Positions 45,825-54,819 of a stretch of 64,000 nucleotides of DNA are shown here, piece after piece. Origin of the DNA: Cellulomonas cellasea. Lineage in GTDB: Bacteria > Actinomycetota > Actinomycetes > Actinomycetales > Cellulomonadaceae. The first letter of the stretch is position 1, and every line of letters begins with the position of its first letter. The position numbers and the translations under genes are program-made. The stretch covers positions 62,001-126,000 of the forward strand of contig NZ_JAUDBQ010000004.1 of NCBI RefSeq assembly GCF_030372105.1. The letters are read 5' to 3'. A model generated the notes under the pieces. It was not told the DNA's origin, searched no databases, and worked only from the letters and a program-made list of their open reading frames with translations.

Positions 45825-45858
45825 GACGTCGGTCATACGCGGACGTCGGTCATCCGCG
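45825..45858. repeat. 17-base tandem repeat upstream of a chemoreceptor gene
   Basis: GACGTCGGTCATACGCG at 45825-45841 is directly followed by GACGTCGGTCATCCGCG, with one difference. It is about 100 bases upstream of the 45726 start and inside the 214-base gap 45727-45940, which holds no other gene. Each copy contains the palindrome GACGTC. Confidence 0.85.
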
Positions 45859-45940
45859 CAGGTCGGACGCGTCGGGTAGCCAGGGAGCGCGTGCGTCGGA
45901 CGCGGCGGATCCAGGGCCGAGCGCAGGCGCCCCGTCGGCG

Positions 45941-47382
45941 TCAGTAGGTGAACGAGTCGACCTGGGCGCGGAGCTCGGCGGACATGCGGGTCAGCTCGTC
46001 GAGATGATCTGCGAGATCTCGCCGATGGCGCCCACGGCCCCCGCTGTGTCCGCCTGGATGGCCTCGACGCGGCGCGCGATGTCCTCGGTGGCCCGCGCGG
46101 TCTCCGAGGCCAACTCCTTGACCTCCCCGGCCACGACGGCGAACCCCTTGCCCGCCTCGCCGGCGCGAGCCGCCTCGATCGTCGCGTTCAGGGCCAGCAG
46201 GTTCGTCTGCTCCGCGATCGACGTGATCGCCTTGACCACATCCCCGATCTCCGCCGACGACGACCCGAGCCGTGCGACCTGCTCGTTCGTGGACGCCGCG
46301 ACCTCGGTGGCGCGCGCGGCCACCCGGGCGGCCTCATGCGCGTTCTGCGCGATCTCCCGGATCGACGCGCCCATCTTCGGACCCCGCGGCCACAGCCTGC
46401 ACACTGCGGCTGACCTGCTCGGCGGACGCGGCCACCGCCGCAGCCTGCAAGCTGGTCTCCTGTGCCCCAGCGGCGACCTGCGCATTCGCGGCCGACAACT
46501 CGCCCGCCGACGCCGCGACGATGTCAGCGGTGCTCGCGACCCGGCCCAGGGTGCCCCGCACCGACTCCTGCGCCACCGCCAGCGACCGCGCGGTCTGGCC
46601 CACCTCATCCCCGCTGGCCACATCGGCGGCCACCGTGAAATCACCCCGCGCCATCGCCGAGATCGCCACACGGACCTTCAGCACGGCGGAGCGCAGCCGT
46701 CGGGCGACGACGACTCCCAACGCGATCGCGACGACCACAGCGACCGCCACCGACGTGATCAGGACGAGCCTCGCCTGAGCGGTGCGTGCCTGGCTGGTCG
46801 CGGCGATCGAGGCCATCTCCTTCCCCGCGGCCTCGCGCACCGCCGTCAGGTCGGCCTCGAACTCGGCGACCAGGGGAGCGCCGACCTGCTGCGACGCCTT
46901 CTCGTAGCGTGCTGTGTCCGCGGCGAGCGCGGCAGGGGCGATCTGCGTGTCACGGGCCTCCAGCCACGCCGTGTACCCCTCGACGAACGCCGACCACGCG
47001 CCGACGCGGGCCAGTTCCGAGGCCCCGAACTCCTCGATCGCGTTCTGGACTTCGGCGTCGTTCTCCTCCTCCAAGGCCAGGAGCTCCCTCTCCAGACCCG
47101 GGTCCTCGACCGCCGCCATCTGAGCCAGGATCCAGCGGGCGGTGACCTGCCCATGATCGATGGCATCGGGCAGCTCGGCGGCCCGCTGGATCTCGAGGAT
47201 GCGGTCCAAGTCCTGTCCCGCGAATCGCAAGTTGGCCATGCCATCCACCCCGCGCCCAGTGAGACCACGCCGAGGAGCGTCACGACCACCAGGATCTGCG
47301 TCTGGACGGAGGCGTCCCGCCACGTGCGGCGACGGGGTCGCTGGGCGGGCCCGCTGGTCGGGGCCTGGCTCGCTGTGCTCAT
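45941..47382 (-). pseudogene. Broken methyl-accepting chemotaxis protein
   Basis: A receptor gene read leftwards from ATG 47382, in three frames. The N-terminus (MSTASQAPTSGPAQRPRRR and one helix TQILVVVTLLGVVSLGAG) changes frame near 47250. The sensor and HAMP then run to AVAAGSED near 46378, where two bases are missing compared with the paralogue (GSQQMG became a shifted GSE). The signalling tip follows. A 187-base segment present in the 44104-45726 gene is missing after ISQII near 46005, and the end ELRAQVDSFTY is out of frame. The gene cannot make a full receptor. One or two of the small lesions could be sequencing errors; the deletion cannot. Confidence 0.9.
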
Positions 47383-47665
47383 GGGCGTTCCTCTGCTGGT
47401 GCCGCGCTCCACGCCGATGAGCACCGCCGGGGCGGGATCGGGTGACGTCATGGTTCGCGGGTGCTCATTCGTCGGCCGAATGTCCTCTCCATCGGCGCGG
47501 TGAATGAGAACTCGACTCAATACCACTGTGAGATCAGCCACCCGGCGCGTTTTCACCCTGCGGCAACCTATTGCGCCGACAATCGCCGGGGGAATGCAAT
47601 GCTGGATCGGGACTATTCGCTGCGCCCCGCTGACGGAGCGACGCGCGCCGCGGGGGCAGGAGGCC
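47383..47665. other. Intergenic region between chemoreceptor pseudogene and secretion operon
   Basis: 283 bases with lower GC than the flanks. It must hold the promoter of the broken receptor. I see no ORF with coding character, no hairpin of note and no riboswitch that I recognise. Confidence 0.5.
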
Positions 47666-48214
47666 TCAACCGGTCGATTGCCGAGTGAGTGCCACCCACG
47701 CGCACCAGGACCGGATCGCCCGCCGGGCGTCGCGCCGGAGCTCGCCGTGGGCCGCGACGGGGCCAGGCCGCACGAGCGCCGGGTCGTAGGGGATCTGGTG
47801 GACGGGGACACCGAAGGCTCCGCGGAGTGAGTGGCGGCGCGGCCCATGGACCCCAGTGAGGACGAGTGACGAGGTCGCGGCGAGTGTCTGATCGGCGCCG
47901 GCGAGGCGTTCGAGGGCGTCGGACGCGTCGGCTGCTCCCACGGGGGTCGCGGGCGCGACGAGGACCAGCCGGACGTCGGAGCCTCTGAGGGCTGCCAGCG
48001 ACGCGTCTGGCCGCAGCACCCCGGCATCCCAGAGAGCGGCGCCGCGGTCGGCGTGAGGGGCCTCGGCTTGGTGCGCGCGGTCAAGGGTGTCGCCGCGCTC
48101 GGGAGCGAAGACCCATGGCGCGGCGCCCGCGTCGCGCAGGCCGGTGAACGTCAGCGCGACGAGGGTGGTGACGCCAGCGCCTCCACTGGTCCCGACGAAG
48201 ACGATCGCCCTCAT
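47666..48214 (-). CDS. MinD/ParA-like protein with aberrant P-loop, last gene of T7SS operon
   Basis: 182 residues. The first strand and loop MRAIVFVGTSGGAGVTT keep the glycines of a deviant Walker A (KGGxGKT) but neither lysine. The following IVxx-like strand LVLVAPATP and the LVLTGVHG strand fit a small truncated P-loop fold. The ATG overlaps the EccC stop by four bases (ATGA), so it is the last gene of the secretion operon. It might be a non-hydrolysing regulator or partner of EccC. No homologue is known to me by name. Confidence 0.65.
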   Translation of the reverse strand: MRAIVFVGTSGGAGVTTLVALTFTGLRDAGAAPWVFAPERGDTLDRAHQAEAPHADRGAALWDAGVLRPDASLAALRGSDVRLVLVAPATPVGAADASDALERLAGADQTLAATSSLVLTGVHGPRRHSLRGAFGVPVHQIPYDPALVRPGPVAAHGELRRDARRAIRSWCAWVALTRQSTG

Positions 48215-51200
48215 GACAGCTCGGCCGGCGTCGCGGCGACTTGGACGACGAACGGCGTGGTCCCGCGGCGCACGAATCGGCCACGGCCCGGTGGGAAGCG
48301 CTCGGCGTGGACCCGCCCGACGAGGGGGCCTTCGGCGCGTTCGCCGGACAGGATGAGCGTGGATCCACCAGTGTCGCGCAGGGTCTGCAGGGACTGCTGG
48401 TAGAGGGCGCGTCCGGCGCCGGCGACCGGGCGGGTGACGATCAGGTGGAGCTTGAGGTCGCGCGCCGCGGGCAGGTGGGCCAGCAGCGGCTCGAGCGGGT
48501 CGGGCCCGGCGGCGGCGATGACGTCGTGGTCGTCGACGAGCAGGACGATGCGCGGCTCGCGCGCCCGGGTCTCGGCGTCCCGCCCGGGGCGCTTGTCGAG
48601 CTCGGCGGCGATGGAGGTGGCCAAGGCGCGGGCCTGCTGGGCGGTGCGCGCGTGCGCGGCCAGGTAGTCCTCATCGATGGCGGCGGGAACCTGCCCGCGC
48701 ACGTCGACCACCGCGATCGTCACCTCGTCGGCGGTGTACCGGTCCTGCAGACCGGCCGCGATCGTGCGCAGCAGGGTCGACTTGCCCGAGCGGGCGTCGC
48801 CTAGGACGAGCAGGTGCTGGTCCTCGGCGAGCAGGCCGAAGAACGCGGCGTCCATCGTGTCCTGCCGCAGCCCGATGGGCACGGCGTCAGGCTCGTCGAA
48901 CCTGTCGGGCAGGTCGGCGGGGTCGACGTGCGAGGGCAGCAGGCGGATCGGCGCGGCGGCCGGCCCAGACCAGGCCGCGACCGCTCGGGCCGCGAGCAGC
49001 TCGAGCTCGGGCCCGACCTCGTCGTCGGCGACGACGTGCAGCACCGGCAGCGCGACGTGCGCGAACCGGCGGTCGTCGAGGAGCACCCGCCCGGGAGTGT
49101 CCGGCGAGATCGTCGCTGACAGCTTGCGGTCGATGCTCGACTCAGCCGGGTCGTTGAGCCGCAACTCGACGCGGGCGCCGATCAGCGACTGGTGGGCCAT
49201 CCGCAGGTCGCTCCAGCGGGTCAGCCCGAGCACTAAGTGCAGCCCGAACGACGCGGCCCGCTGCATGACGGCGGCGAAGGAGTCCTCGAGCTCGGGGAAG
49301 TCGGTGCGCAGCTGGCCGTACCCGTCGACGAGCACCACGACGTCAGGCGCGGCGAGCTCGGGCACGCGGCCCTGGGCGTGCAGCGCGCGCAACTGCGCCG
49401 TGGAGTCGATGGCGCGCTCGCGGAACACTGCCTCGCGGGTGGCGATCATCGCCGTGAGCTCCTCGACCAGCCGCACCAGGCGCTCGCGGTGCGCGCGGGT
49501 GGCGACCCCGCCGACGTGCGGGAACCCCTCGATGCGGGCCAGCCCACCGCCGGCCAGGTCCATCCCGTAGATGGCGACCTGGCGGGGAGTGGTGGTCAGC
49601 GCCAGCGACGCGGCGATGGTGCGCAGGACTGTCGTGCGCCCGGACTGGGGCGCGCCGATGATGGCCACGTGCCCGCCGGCGCGGGTGAGATCCAGGCGCC
49701 AGGGCTCTTGCGTCTGCGTGGCGGGGTCGTCCAGCAGCCCGACGACGGCTGAGAGCCCGGGGGCCGGCTGGTCACTCTGCCCGAGCATCGAGCCGAGTGC
49801 GAGGCGGTCGGGCAGGGGGGCCAGCCACACGGGGCGCACGGCACGCTCGGGGGAGCGCAGGGCGCGCACGACCTCCCCGACGAGCGTGGGGCCGTCCTCG
49901 TCTGGCGCCCCGGCGCGGCCGGTCGGAGGGCGGTTGGCGCGCAGGCCGTTGAACGTCGGCAGGGCGAGGACCTTCGCGGCGCCGTCGTCGGCCGGCTCCT
50001 TGGCCCGGCCAGCGGGGCCGGACACGTATCCGGCGCGGAAGCGGGTGTACACGCTGGTGTCGACCTTGAGGTACCCGTAGCCGGGTAGCGCGGGCAGGTG
50101 GTATGCGTCAGCGGTGGCGAGCACGACCTGCGACTCGGCCTCGCTGAACGTGCGCAGCCCCACCCGGTAGGACAGGTAGGTGTCGAGGCCGCGCAGCTTG
50201 CCGGCCTCCACGCGCTGGCTGGACAGCAGAAGATGCACCCCGATCGACCGGCCGATGCGACCGATCTGCAAGAAGAGGTCCACGAACTCCGGCTCGGCGG
50301 TGAGCAACTCGCCGAACTCGTCGATGACCACGAACAGGTGCGGCATCGCGGGCAACTCCGGCCGCTCGGTGGCCCGCAGCCGCCGGTAGGCGGTGATCGA
50401 CGCCAGCGACCCGGCGTCCTTGAGCATCCGTTGACGCCGCACGACCTCCCCGGCGATCGACGCCCGGGCCCGGGTGGTGAGCTGCGCGTCATCGGCGAGG
50501 TTGTCGATGAGCCCGGCCAGGTGCGGCAGCGGCGCGAGCGGGGCGAACGCGGCCCCGCCCTTGTAGTCGACGAGGATCATCGCCAGGTCCTCGGGCGGGT
50601 GGGTCAACGCCAGGGCGAGCAGCAGCGTGCGGAGCATCTCCGACTTGCCCGACCCGGTCGCGCCCACGCAAATGCCGTGCGGGCCCATTCCCAGTTGGGC
50701 GGACTCCTTGAGGTCGAGGTGCACGGGCGCCCCGGAGTCGTCCCACCCGAACGGCGCCCGCAGGAAGTCGACCTGCTCGCGTGGCGCCCACGATGTGCCC
50801 AGGTCGAGCCCGGCAGGCCCGTCGATGCCCAGCAAGTCGTGCACCGACGGGGTCCGGTCGTCCTCCTCGTCGGGCGCGCTGATCTGCGCGGTGCGCAACG
50901 CGGCCAGGGAGCGGGCGAGGGCGGAGAAGACCGCGGCGCTGAGCCCGTCTGGGGCGATCCGCTGCTCCGTCGCAGCCGACGTGCCCGGCGCGGTGACGAG
51001 CAGGGCCCCGTCGTCGTCGAGCACGATCCGCACATCGACGTCGTCGGGCTCGTCGAGCCGGTCGTCGAGCAGGTGCACGACCCCCACGCCCAAGGCTCGG
51101 GCGTCGCCACCGGGCACTGGGAGCCGCTGGGCGCGCCGCCCGTGGTCGTCGCTCACCACGAGGAGCCGGGAGGCGGGCGCGGCGAGCCCTCCGGCGCGCC

Positions 51201-52122
51201 CGGCGGCGCGTGCGTGGGCGAGCCGGTTCCCGAGTGTGCGCGACAGGAGCGGGGCGAGTTCGTGCAGGTCGGGCGCGACCCGCCGGGCCGGGACGGGGCC
51301 GTCGAACAGGTCCGGGTCGAGCACGTGCGGCAACAGGTCCAGGCCGTCCCAGTCCGCCGCGCGCTCAGCGGCGAAGGCGCCGGCGAGCTGCAGGTCGTCG
51401 GGGGTGTGGGAGCAGGCGAGTTGCGCGAGCGCGGCGCGCAGGAGCGGGACGGTGCGGGCCCTGTCCCCGATGACGGCCACGACGCCCGCGCCGCGCAGGT
51501 CCACCGCCACGGGCATCGCCTCGACGCACGAGTACTGGTCGATGACCAGTTCGACCTCGGCCGCCATGTGTGGGTCGTGCGGCGTCACCGGGGACTCCGG
51601 AGCCGGCGCCGTGAGGTCGAACCACGGCACCGCCCCCGCGCCGACGCGCACCACGAGGAAGTCGTCGTCACGCCGCCGTCGCTCCCACACCCGCGCCGGG
51701 TCGCGCACCACGTCGCCGAGCGACGCCGGGTCGGGGTGCAAGGTCAACGCGTGCGTGCGTGCGGCCGCGGCCTCGCTGGACAGCTCGCCGCGCACCCGCT
51801 CGAGGTAGTCGAGGTACGCCTCGCGGCGGGAGCGGGCCGTGCGGGCCGCGCGCCCACGGGCGGTCAGGGCGAATCCGACACCGCCGATGATCGCGACCAC
51901 GAACACGAGCGCGGCGACCACCAGGAACAACGGCTGGCCGTTGCGCAGGACGACCATCATCACGACCGAGGACATCGCCCCGATGACCGGCAGCAGGAAC
52001 TGCAACGGGGTGCGTGAGCCCTGGTCGTCCTCGAGGGGCGGCGGGGCGGCGAGGGCGCGTGGCTCTGGCCGGGCCAGCGGCGTCGTGGAGCGCGTGGGGC
52101 GGTGCACCACGGTGATGGTCAC
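48211..52122 (-). CDS. eccC: EccC-type FtsK/SpoIIIE ATPase of type VII secretion
   Basis: 1303 residues from a GTG. Two membrane helices lie at about residues 42-62 and 65-85, then three ATPase domains: the first with GATGSGKSEML near 482 and Walker B LAMILVDYKGG; the second with GAPQSGRTTVL near 824, where arginine replaces the lysine; the third with GDARSGKSTLL near 1110. This is the motor that binds WXG100 substrates and drives export. It is the largest gene of the operon and overlaps neighbours on both sides (GTGA and ATGA). The triple-domain single chain resembles EssC/EccC fusions. Confidence 0.94.
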   Translation of the reverse strand: MTITVVHRPTRSTTPLARPEPRALAAPPPLEDDQGSRTPLQFLLPVIGAMSSVVMMVVLRNGQPLFLVVAALVFVVAIIGGVGFALTARGRAARTARSRREAYLDYLERVRGELSSEAAAARTHALTLHPDPASLGDVVRDPARVWERRRRDDDFLVVRVGAGAVPWFDLTAPAPESPVTPHDPHMAAEVELVIDQYSCVEAMPVAVDLRGAGVVAVIGDRARTVPLLRAALAQLACSHTPDDLQLAGAFAAERAADWDGLDLLPHVLDPDLFDGPVPARRVAPDLHELAPLLSRTLGNRLAHARAAGRAGGLAAPASRLLVVSDDHGRRAQRLPVPGGDARALGVGVVHLLDDRLDEPDDVDVRIVLDDDGALLVTAPGTSAATEQRIAPDGLSAAVFSALARSLAALRTAQISAPDEEDDRTPSVHDLLGIDGPAGLDLGTSWAPREQVDFLRAPFGWDDSGAPVHLDLKESAQLGMGPHGICVGATGSGKSEMLRTLLLALALTHPPEDLAMILVDYKGGAAFAPLAPLPHLAGLIDNLADDAQLTTRARASIAGEVVRRQRMLKDAGSLASITAYRRLRATERPELPAMPHLFVVIDEFGELLTAEPEFVDLFLQIGRIGRSIGVHLLLSSQRVEAGKLRGLDTYLSYRVGLRTFSEAESQVVLATADAYHLPALPGYGYLKVDTSVYTRFRAGYVSGPAGRAKEPADDGAAKVLALPTFNGLRANRPPTGRAGAPDEDGPTLVGEVVRALRSPERAVRPVWLAPLPDRLALGSMLGQSDQPAPGLSAVVGLLDDPATQTQEPWRLDLTRAGGHVAIIGAPQSGRTTVLRTIAASLALTTTPRQVAIYGMDLAGGGLARIEGFPHVGGVATRAHRERLVRLVEELTAMIATREAVFRERAIDSTAQLRALHAQGRVPELAAPDVVVLVDGYGQLRTDFPELEDSFAAVMQRAASFGLHLVLGLTRWSDLRMAHQSLIGARVELRLNDPAESSIDRKLSATISPDTPGRVLLDDRRFAHVALPVLHVVADDEVGPELELLAARAVAAWSGPAAAPIRLLPSHVDPADLPDRFDEPDAVPIGLRQDTMDAAFFGLLAEDQHLLVLGDARSGKSTLLRTIAAGLQDRYTADEVTIAVVDVRGQVPAAIDEDYLAAHARTAQQARALATSIAAELDKRPGRDAETRAREPRIVLLVDDHDVIAAAGPDPLEPLLAHLPAARDLKLHLIVTRPVAGAGRALYQQSLQTLRDTGGSTLILSGERAEGPLVGRVHAERFPPGRGRFVRRGTTPFVVQVAATPAELS

Positions 52123-53009
52123 GAGGGCGCCCCCTGTCGTGACAGCGGCGCGCGCTCGGACAGCGCCGCTGCGGGGACGCCCCCACCGGCCGCGTTGCTC
52201 GGAGCCGCGGCACTGAGCACGGTCGCGGCGAGTCGCAGCGCCGCGAGCGTCGTCGCCGGACGCAGGTCGCGCCTGGGCGCAGGCTCCGCGGCGCCGTGCG
52301 CGCGGTCATGCGGGACGAGCACCGTTGGCACGGCTGACAGGCGAGCGGCGGTGCGACACCACGCCGGGGCCCGTCCACCGGCCGCGTTCACCGCGAGCAC
52401 CGCGGGAACCCCCGCGCCCATGAAGGCGGAGGCCAGGTCGACGGCGTGCTGCCACGCGGACCTTTCGGCGTGGGTGACGACACACACCACCGAGGCGGAC
52501 GCGGCGACCGGTCCGGAACGGGCTGGTGTGCGGGCCCCGTGGTCGGTGACGACGACGTCGAAGAACCGCCCGGCGGGGCCGACGCCCAGCCACCACCGCG
52601 CGTCGGGCGCCGTCGCGCCGTCCTCGGCCAGGTCGAGGCAGTACAGGCCTGCCGAGGTGCGGGTCAGGCCCGCCGTCGCCTGCGCGCTCGACCGGGCCGC
52701 GCGCCGGGCGGCGTGCTGCTCCGCCGTCGACGCCGCAGGCTGCGCGCACCCGCCGTGCCAGAGCAGCGACCGGCCCCCCGCGGAGGCATTGACGGCCAGC
52801 ACGCGCCCGCCGCGCCGGGCGGCGAGGGTGGCTGCCAGGATTCCGGCGACCACCGAGCAGCCCGAGCCTCCGGCCGTCGCGACGACCCCCACCCGCGTCG
52901 ACAGGGGCAGAGGGGCGCGGGCGGCGGCGTCGAGGGCGACCAGCTCATCGGCGCGTTCCGGCGCGGAGGCGGCCACGAGGTGCTTGAGGGCGCCGGCGAG
53001 CGCGCCCAT
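52119..53009 (-). CDS. MinD/ParA-like protein with lysine-less P-loop
   Basis: 296 residues from ATG 53009. The P-loop region VVATAGGSGCSVVAGILAAT occupies the place of the KGGxGKT motif, with both lysines replaced. VVVTDHGARTP and SASVVCVVTHAERSAWQHAV correspond to the later strands of the MinD fold. Such ATPase-like proteins occur in actinobacterial T7SS loci near EccC and EccD. The start overlaps the EccD stop (TGATG), and the end overlaps EccC (GTGA). A longer reading to 54332 lies on EccD in another frame and is rejected. Confidence 0.7.
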   Translation of the reverse strand: MGALAGALKHLVAASAPERADELVALDAAARAPLPLSTRVGVVATAGGSGCSVVAGILAATLAARRGGRVLAVNASAGGRSLLWHGGCAQPAASTAEQHAARRAARSSAQATAGLTRTSAGLYCLDLAEDGATAPDARWWLGVGPAGRFFDVVVTDHGARTPARSGPVAASASVVCVVTHAERSAWQHAVDLASAFMGAGVPAVLAVNAAGGRAPAWCRTAARLSAVPTVLVPHDRAHGAAEPAPRRDLRPATTLAALRLAATVLSAAAPSNAAGGGVPAAALSERAPLSRQGAPS

Positions 53010-54313
53010 CAGAACGTCCCGAGCAGGTCGGAGAACACACCGAGTTGGGCGAGCAGCAGCGGGACCGTCGCGACGACGCCGAGCAACTCCACGACCGACG
53101 CGACCCGTCGGGCCTGCGCCCGGACCGGGCCTGAGGGGCGAATGGTCACGGCGAGCACGGCCACGAGCACTGCGCCCCCGGCGGCCCCCGCCACGAGCAG
53201 GGGCGCGTCCTGCATCCGCGTGATGGCCCACCCCAGCCCGATCGCCGTGGCGGACGCCCACACGGCCAGGCGCTGGGGCGCCAAGGGCAGCACCCGCGCC
53301 CGCAACGCCACCAGTGCCGCGACGACTCCGCCGAGCAAGGCCGAGAGCGCGCCGTCCTGCACGACGAGCGCCCACCCCGTGACCGCCGCCACCCCGCACA
53401 CCGAGATCGTGGACGACGTCAGCGCCCGATAGGTGTCCTGCACCGCGAGCACGACCCGGTCCCGCGCCGGGCGGTCCCCACTGACAGCCCGGTCGTCCAG
53501 GCCGTTGAGCCCGCTGACCGTCATCGCCACCCCCGGCAGCAGCCCCAGCACCAGCACGCATCCCACAGCGATCGACCCGACGGCGCCGGGAACCCCGATG
53601 AGCGGGGCGAGCGCGAGCGCGGCGCCGGCGAGCAGCGCACCGAGCAGCGCGCCGATCGCGACGGGGACGCGGCGCAGCCCCGCTCCGGCGACGACTGCGA
53701 CGATCAAGCCCGCGCCCAGCACGCCGACGAGCACCGCGGCGCCGGGCACGGCGACATCGAGCCGGCCGGCCATCGAGGGGGCCACCGCGACCCAAGCCCC
53801 CGCAGCCGCCGCGCCCAGAGCCGTGCCCGGCTGTGCGCGCACCCTCCCGATTGCAGCAGCGAGCACAGCGGCGCCGGCCACGATCGCGATCAGCACGGCG
53901 GCGTCGATCGGCGAGGCGACCGCGGCCCGCGCGGCGAGCCATCCGGCGGCTCCCGCGAGCATGGTCGCCAGAGCGAGCGACCACTGCGGCTGCCACCGGT
54001 CGCCGCGCTCGGCCAACTGCGCGGCGACGAGGTCGGTGACGTCGGCAACCTCGGGAGGCGGCGGCGCCTGGTCGACGCGCACCAGGCGGAGCAGGGAGCC
54101 CTGCATGACGTCCTGCTCGGCGAGGCTGCGCCCAGGGTCGACCTGCTCCCCGAGCAGGGTGACGAGTGTGACCGGACGCGCCCCGGCAGCCCGTTCCTCG
54201 CCCAACAGGTCGAGCAGGGGCGGCAGCAGCCCGGCGACCGGCTCGTCGTCGGGCAGCACGACCTGCGCCCTGCGCGCCGTGCCGTGCACCGTCAGCCGGG
54301 TCCAACCGCTCAC
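53009..54313 (-). CDS. eccD: EccD-type integral membrane component of type VII secretion
   Basis: 434 residues from a GTG. An N-terminal ubiquitin-like (YukD) domain of about 90 residues (SGWTRLTVHGTARRAQVVLP, LLGEQVDPGRSLAEQDVMQG) is followed by a linker and about eleven membrane helices (AVLIAIVAGAAVLAAAIG, VVELLGVVATVPLLLAQLGV at the end). In ESX systems EccD forms the channel dimer. It overlaps the EccB-like gene by four bases (GTGA) and the ParA-like gene by one (TGATG). Confidence 0.88.
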   Translation of the reverse strand: MSGWTRLTVHGTARRAQVVLPDDEPVAGLLPPLLDLLGEERAAGARPVTLVTLLGEQVDPGRSLAEQDVMQGSLLRLVRVDQAPPPPEVADVTDLVAAQLAERGDRWQPQWSLALATMLAGAAGWLAARAAVASPIDAAVLIAIVAGAAVLAAAIGRVRAQPGTALGAAAAGAWVAVAPSMAGRLDVAVPGAAVLVGVLGAGLIVAVVAGAGLRRVPVAIGALLGALLAGAALALAPLIGVPGAVGSIAVGCVLVLGLLPGVAMTVSGLNGLDDRAVSGDRPARDRVVLAVQDTYRALTSSTISVCGVAAVTGWALVVQDGALSALLGGVVAALVALRARVLPLAPQRLAVWASATAIGLGWAITRMQDAPLLVAGAAGGAVLVAVLAVTIRPSGPVRAQARRVASVVELLGVVATVPLLLAQLGVFSDLLGTF

Positions 54314-54819
54314 TCGTCCTCCTCCACGACACGCATCGTCGACTGGTCGACCGTCACCCCGGTCGCCGGGTCGGTCAGCAGCCCGCTGGCCGGGTCGACG
54401 AACCATCCGGTGCGCGGGTCGACCAGCCGCCCCTCGGGGTTGCGCACGTACCCCGTGTCCTCGTCCACCTCGAACCCGGTGCGCGGGTCCACCAACCGGC
54501 CGGTGCGCGTCTCCCGGAGGAACCCGGTCTCGGGGTCGGACACGAGCTCGTCGGTCTCCGGCAGCGGGTTGGCCGCCATCGCCGCCGCGAGCGACGCGAC
54601 CGCCTGGTCCTGGCGGCGCTCGTCGAGGAGGTCGACGACGAAGGAGAATGCCAGGCAGCCCACGCAGGCCACGGCCGCCAGGACGACCGACCCGACGAAT
54701 TTGCGGCCGTTCGTCGGCGCCTTGCGGCGGGCGTCCAACGCGCCGAACAGCACGGCGGAGGCGACCCGCTCTCGGTGGGTGCGCGTCGACTCCAGGAGCA
54801 CTTGGTCCCGGTCGATCAT
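54310..54819 (-). CDS. Short EccB-like membrane protein with D-x-x-T-G repeats
   Basis: 169 residues. The N-terminus MIDRDQVLLESTRTHRERVA, then SAVLFGALDARRKAPTNGRK, follows the pattern of EccB (RRDQ, R-x-x-SAL, basic patch just before the single membrane helix at about 47-66). The outer part is not the large EccB repeat domain but about 95 residues of short acidic repeats with D-P-x-T-G or D-x-x-T-G every 8-15 residues (SDPETGFL, VDPRTGFEVDEDTGY, VDPRTGWFVDPASG, TDPATGVTVD). Overlaps the FHA gene and EccD by four bases each. EccB homology is by eye and needs a profile search. Confidence 0.55.
   Translation of the reverse strand: MIDRDQVLLESTRTHRERVASAVLFGALDARRKAPTNGRKFVGSVVLAAVACVGCLAFSFVVDLLDERRQDQAVASLAAAMAANPLPETDELVSDPETGFLRETRTGRLVDPRTGFEVDEDTGYVRNPEGRLVDPRTGWFVDPASGLLTDPATGVTVDQSTMRVVEEDE

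Noticed and set aside
45727..47665. Possible cyclic-di-GMP or other riboswitch before the chemoreceptor genes
   Set aside because: I looked for a conserved riboswitch core in the gaps 45727-45940 and 47383-47665 and found none; only a short tandem repeat.
52119..54332. A 737-residue open frame on the minus strand
   Set aside because: The part beyond 53009 lies over EccD in a different frame and has the composition of a high-GC shadow. The ATG at 53009, coupled to the EccD stop, is the real start.
54340..54560. Repeated GAC-CCG-xxx-ACC-GGG units, at first sight a possible CRISPR-like or satellite repeat
   Set aside because: The period is irregular and follows codons; it encodes the D-x-x-T-G repeats of the EccB-like protein, so it is a protein repeat and not a DNA array.
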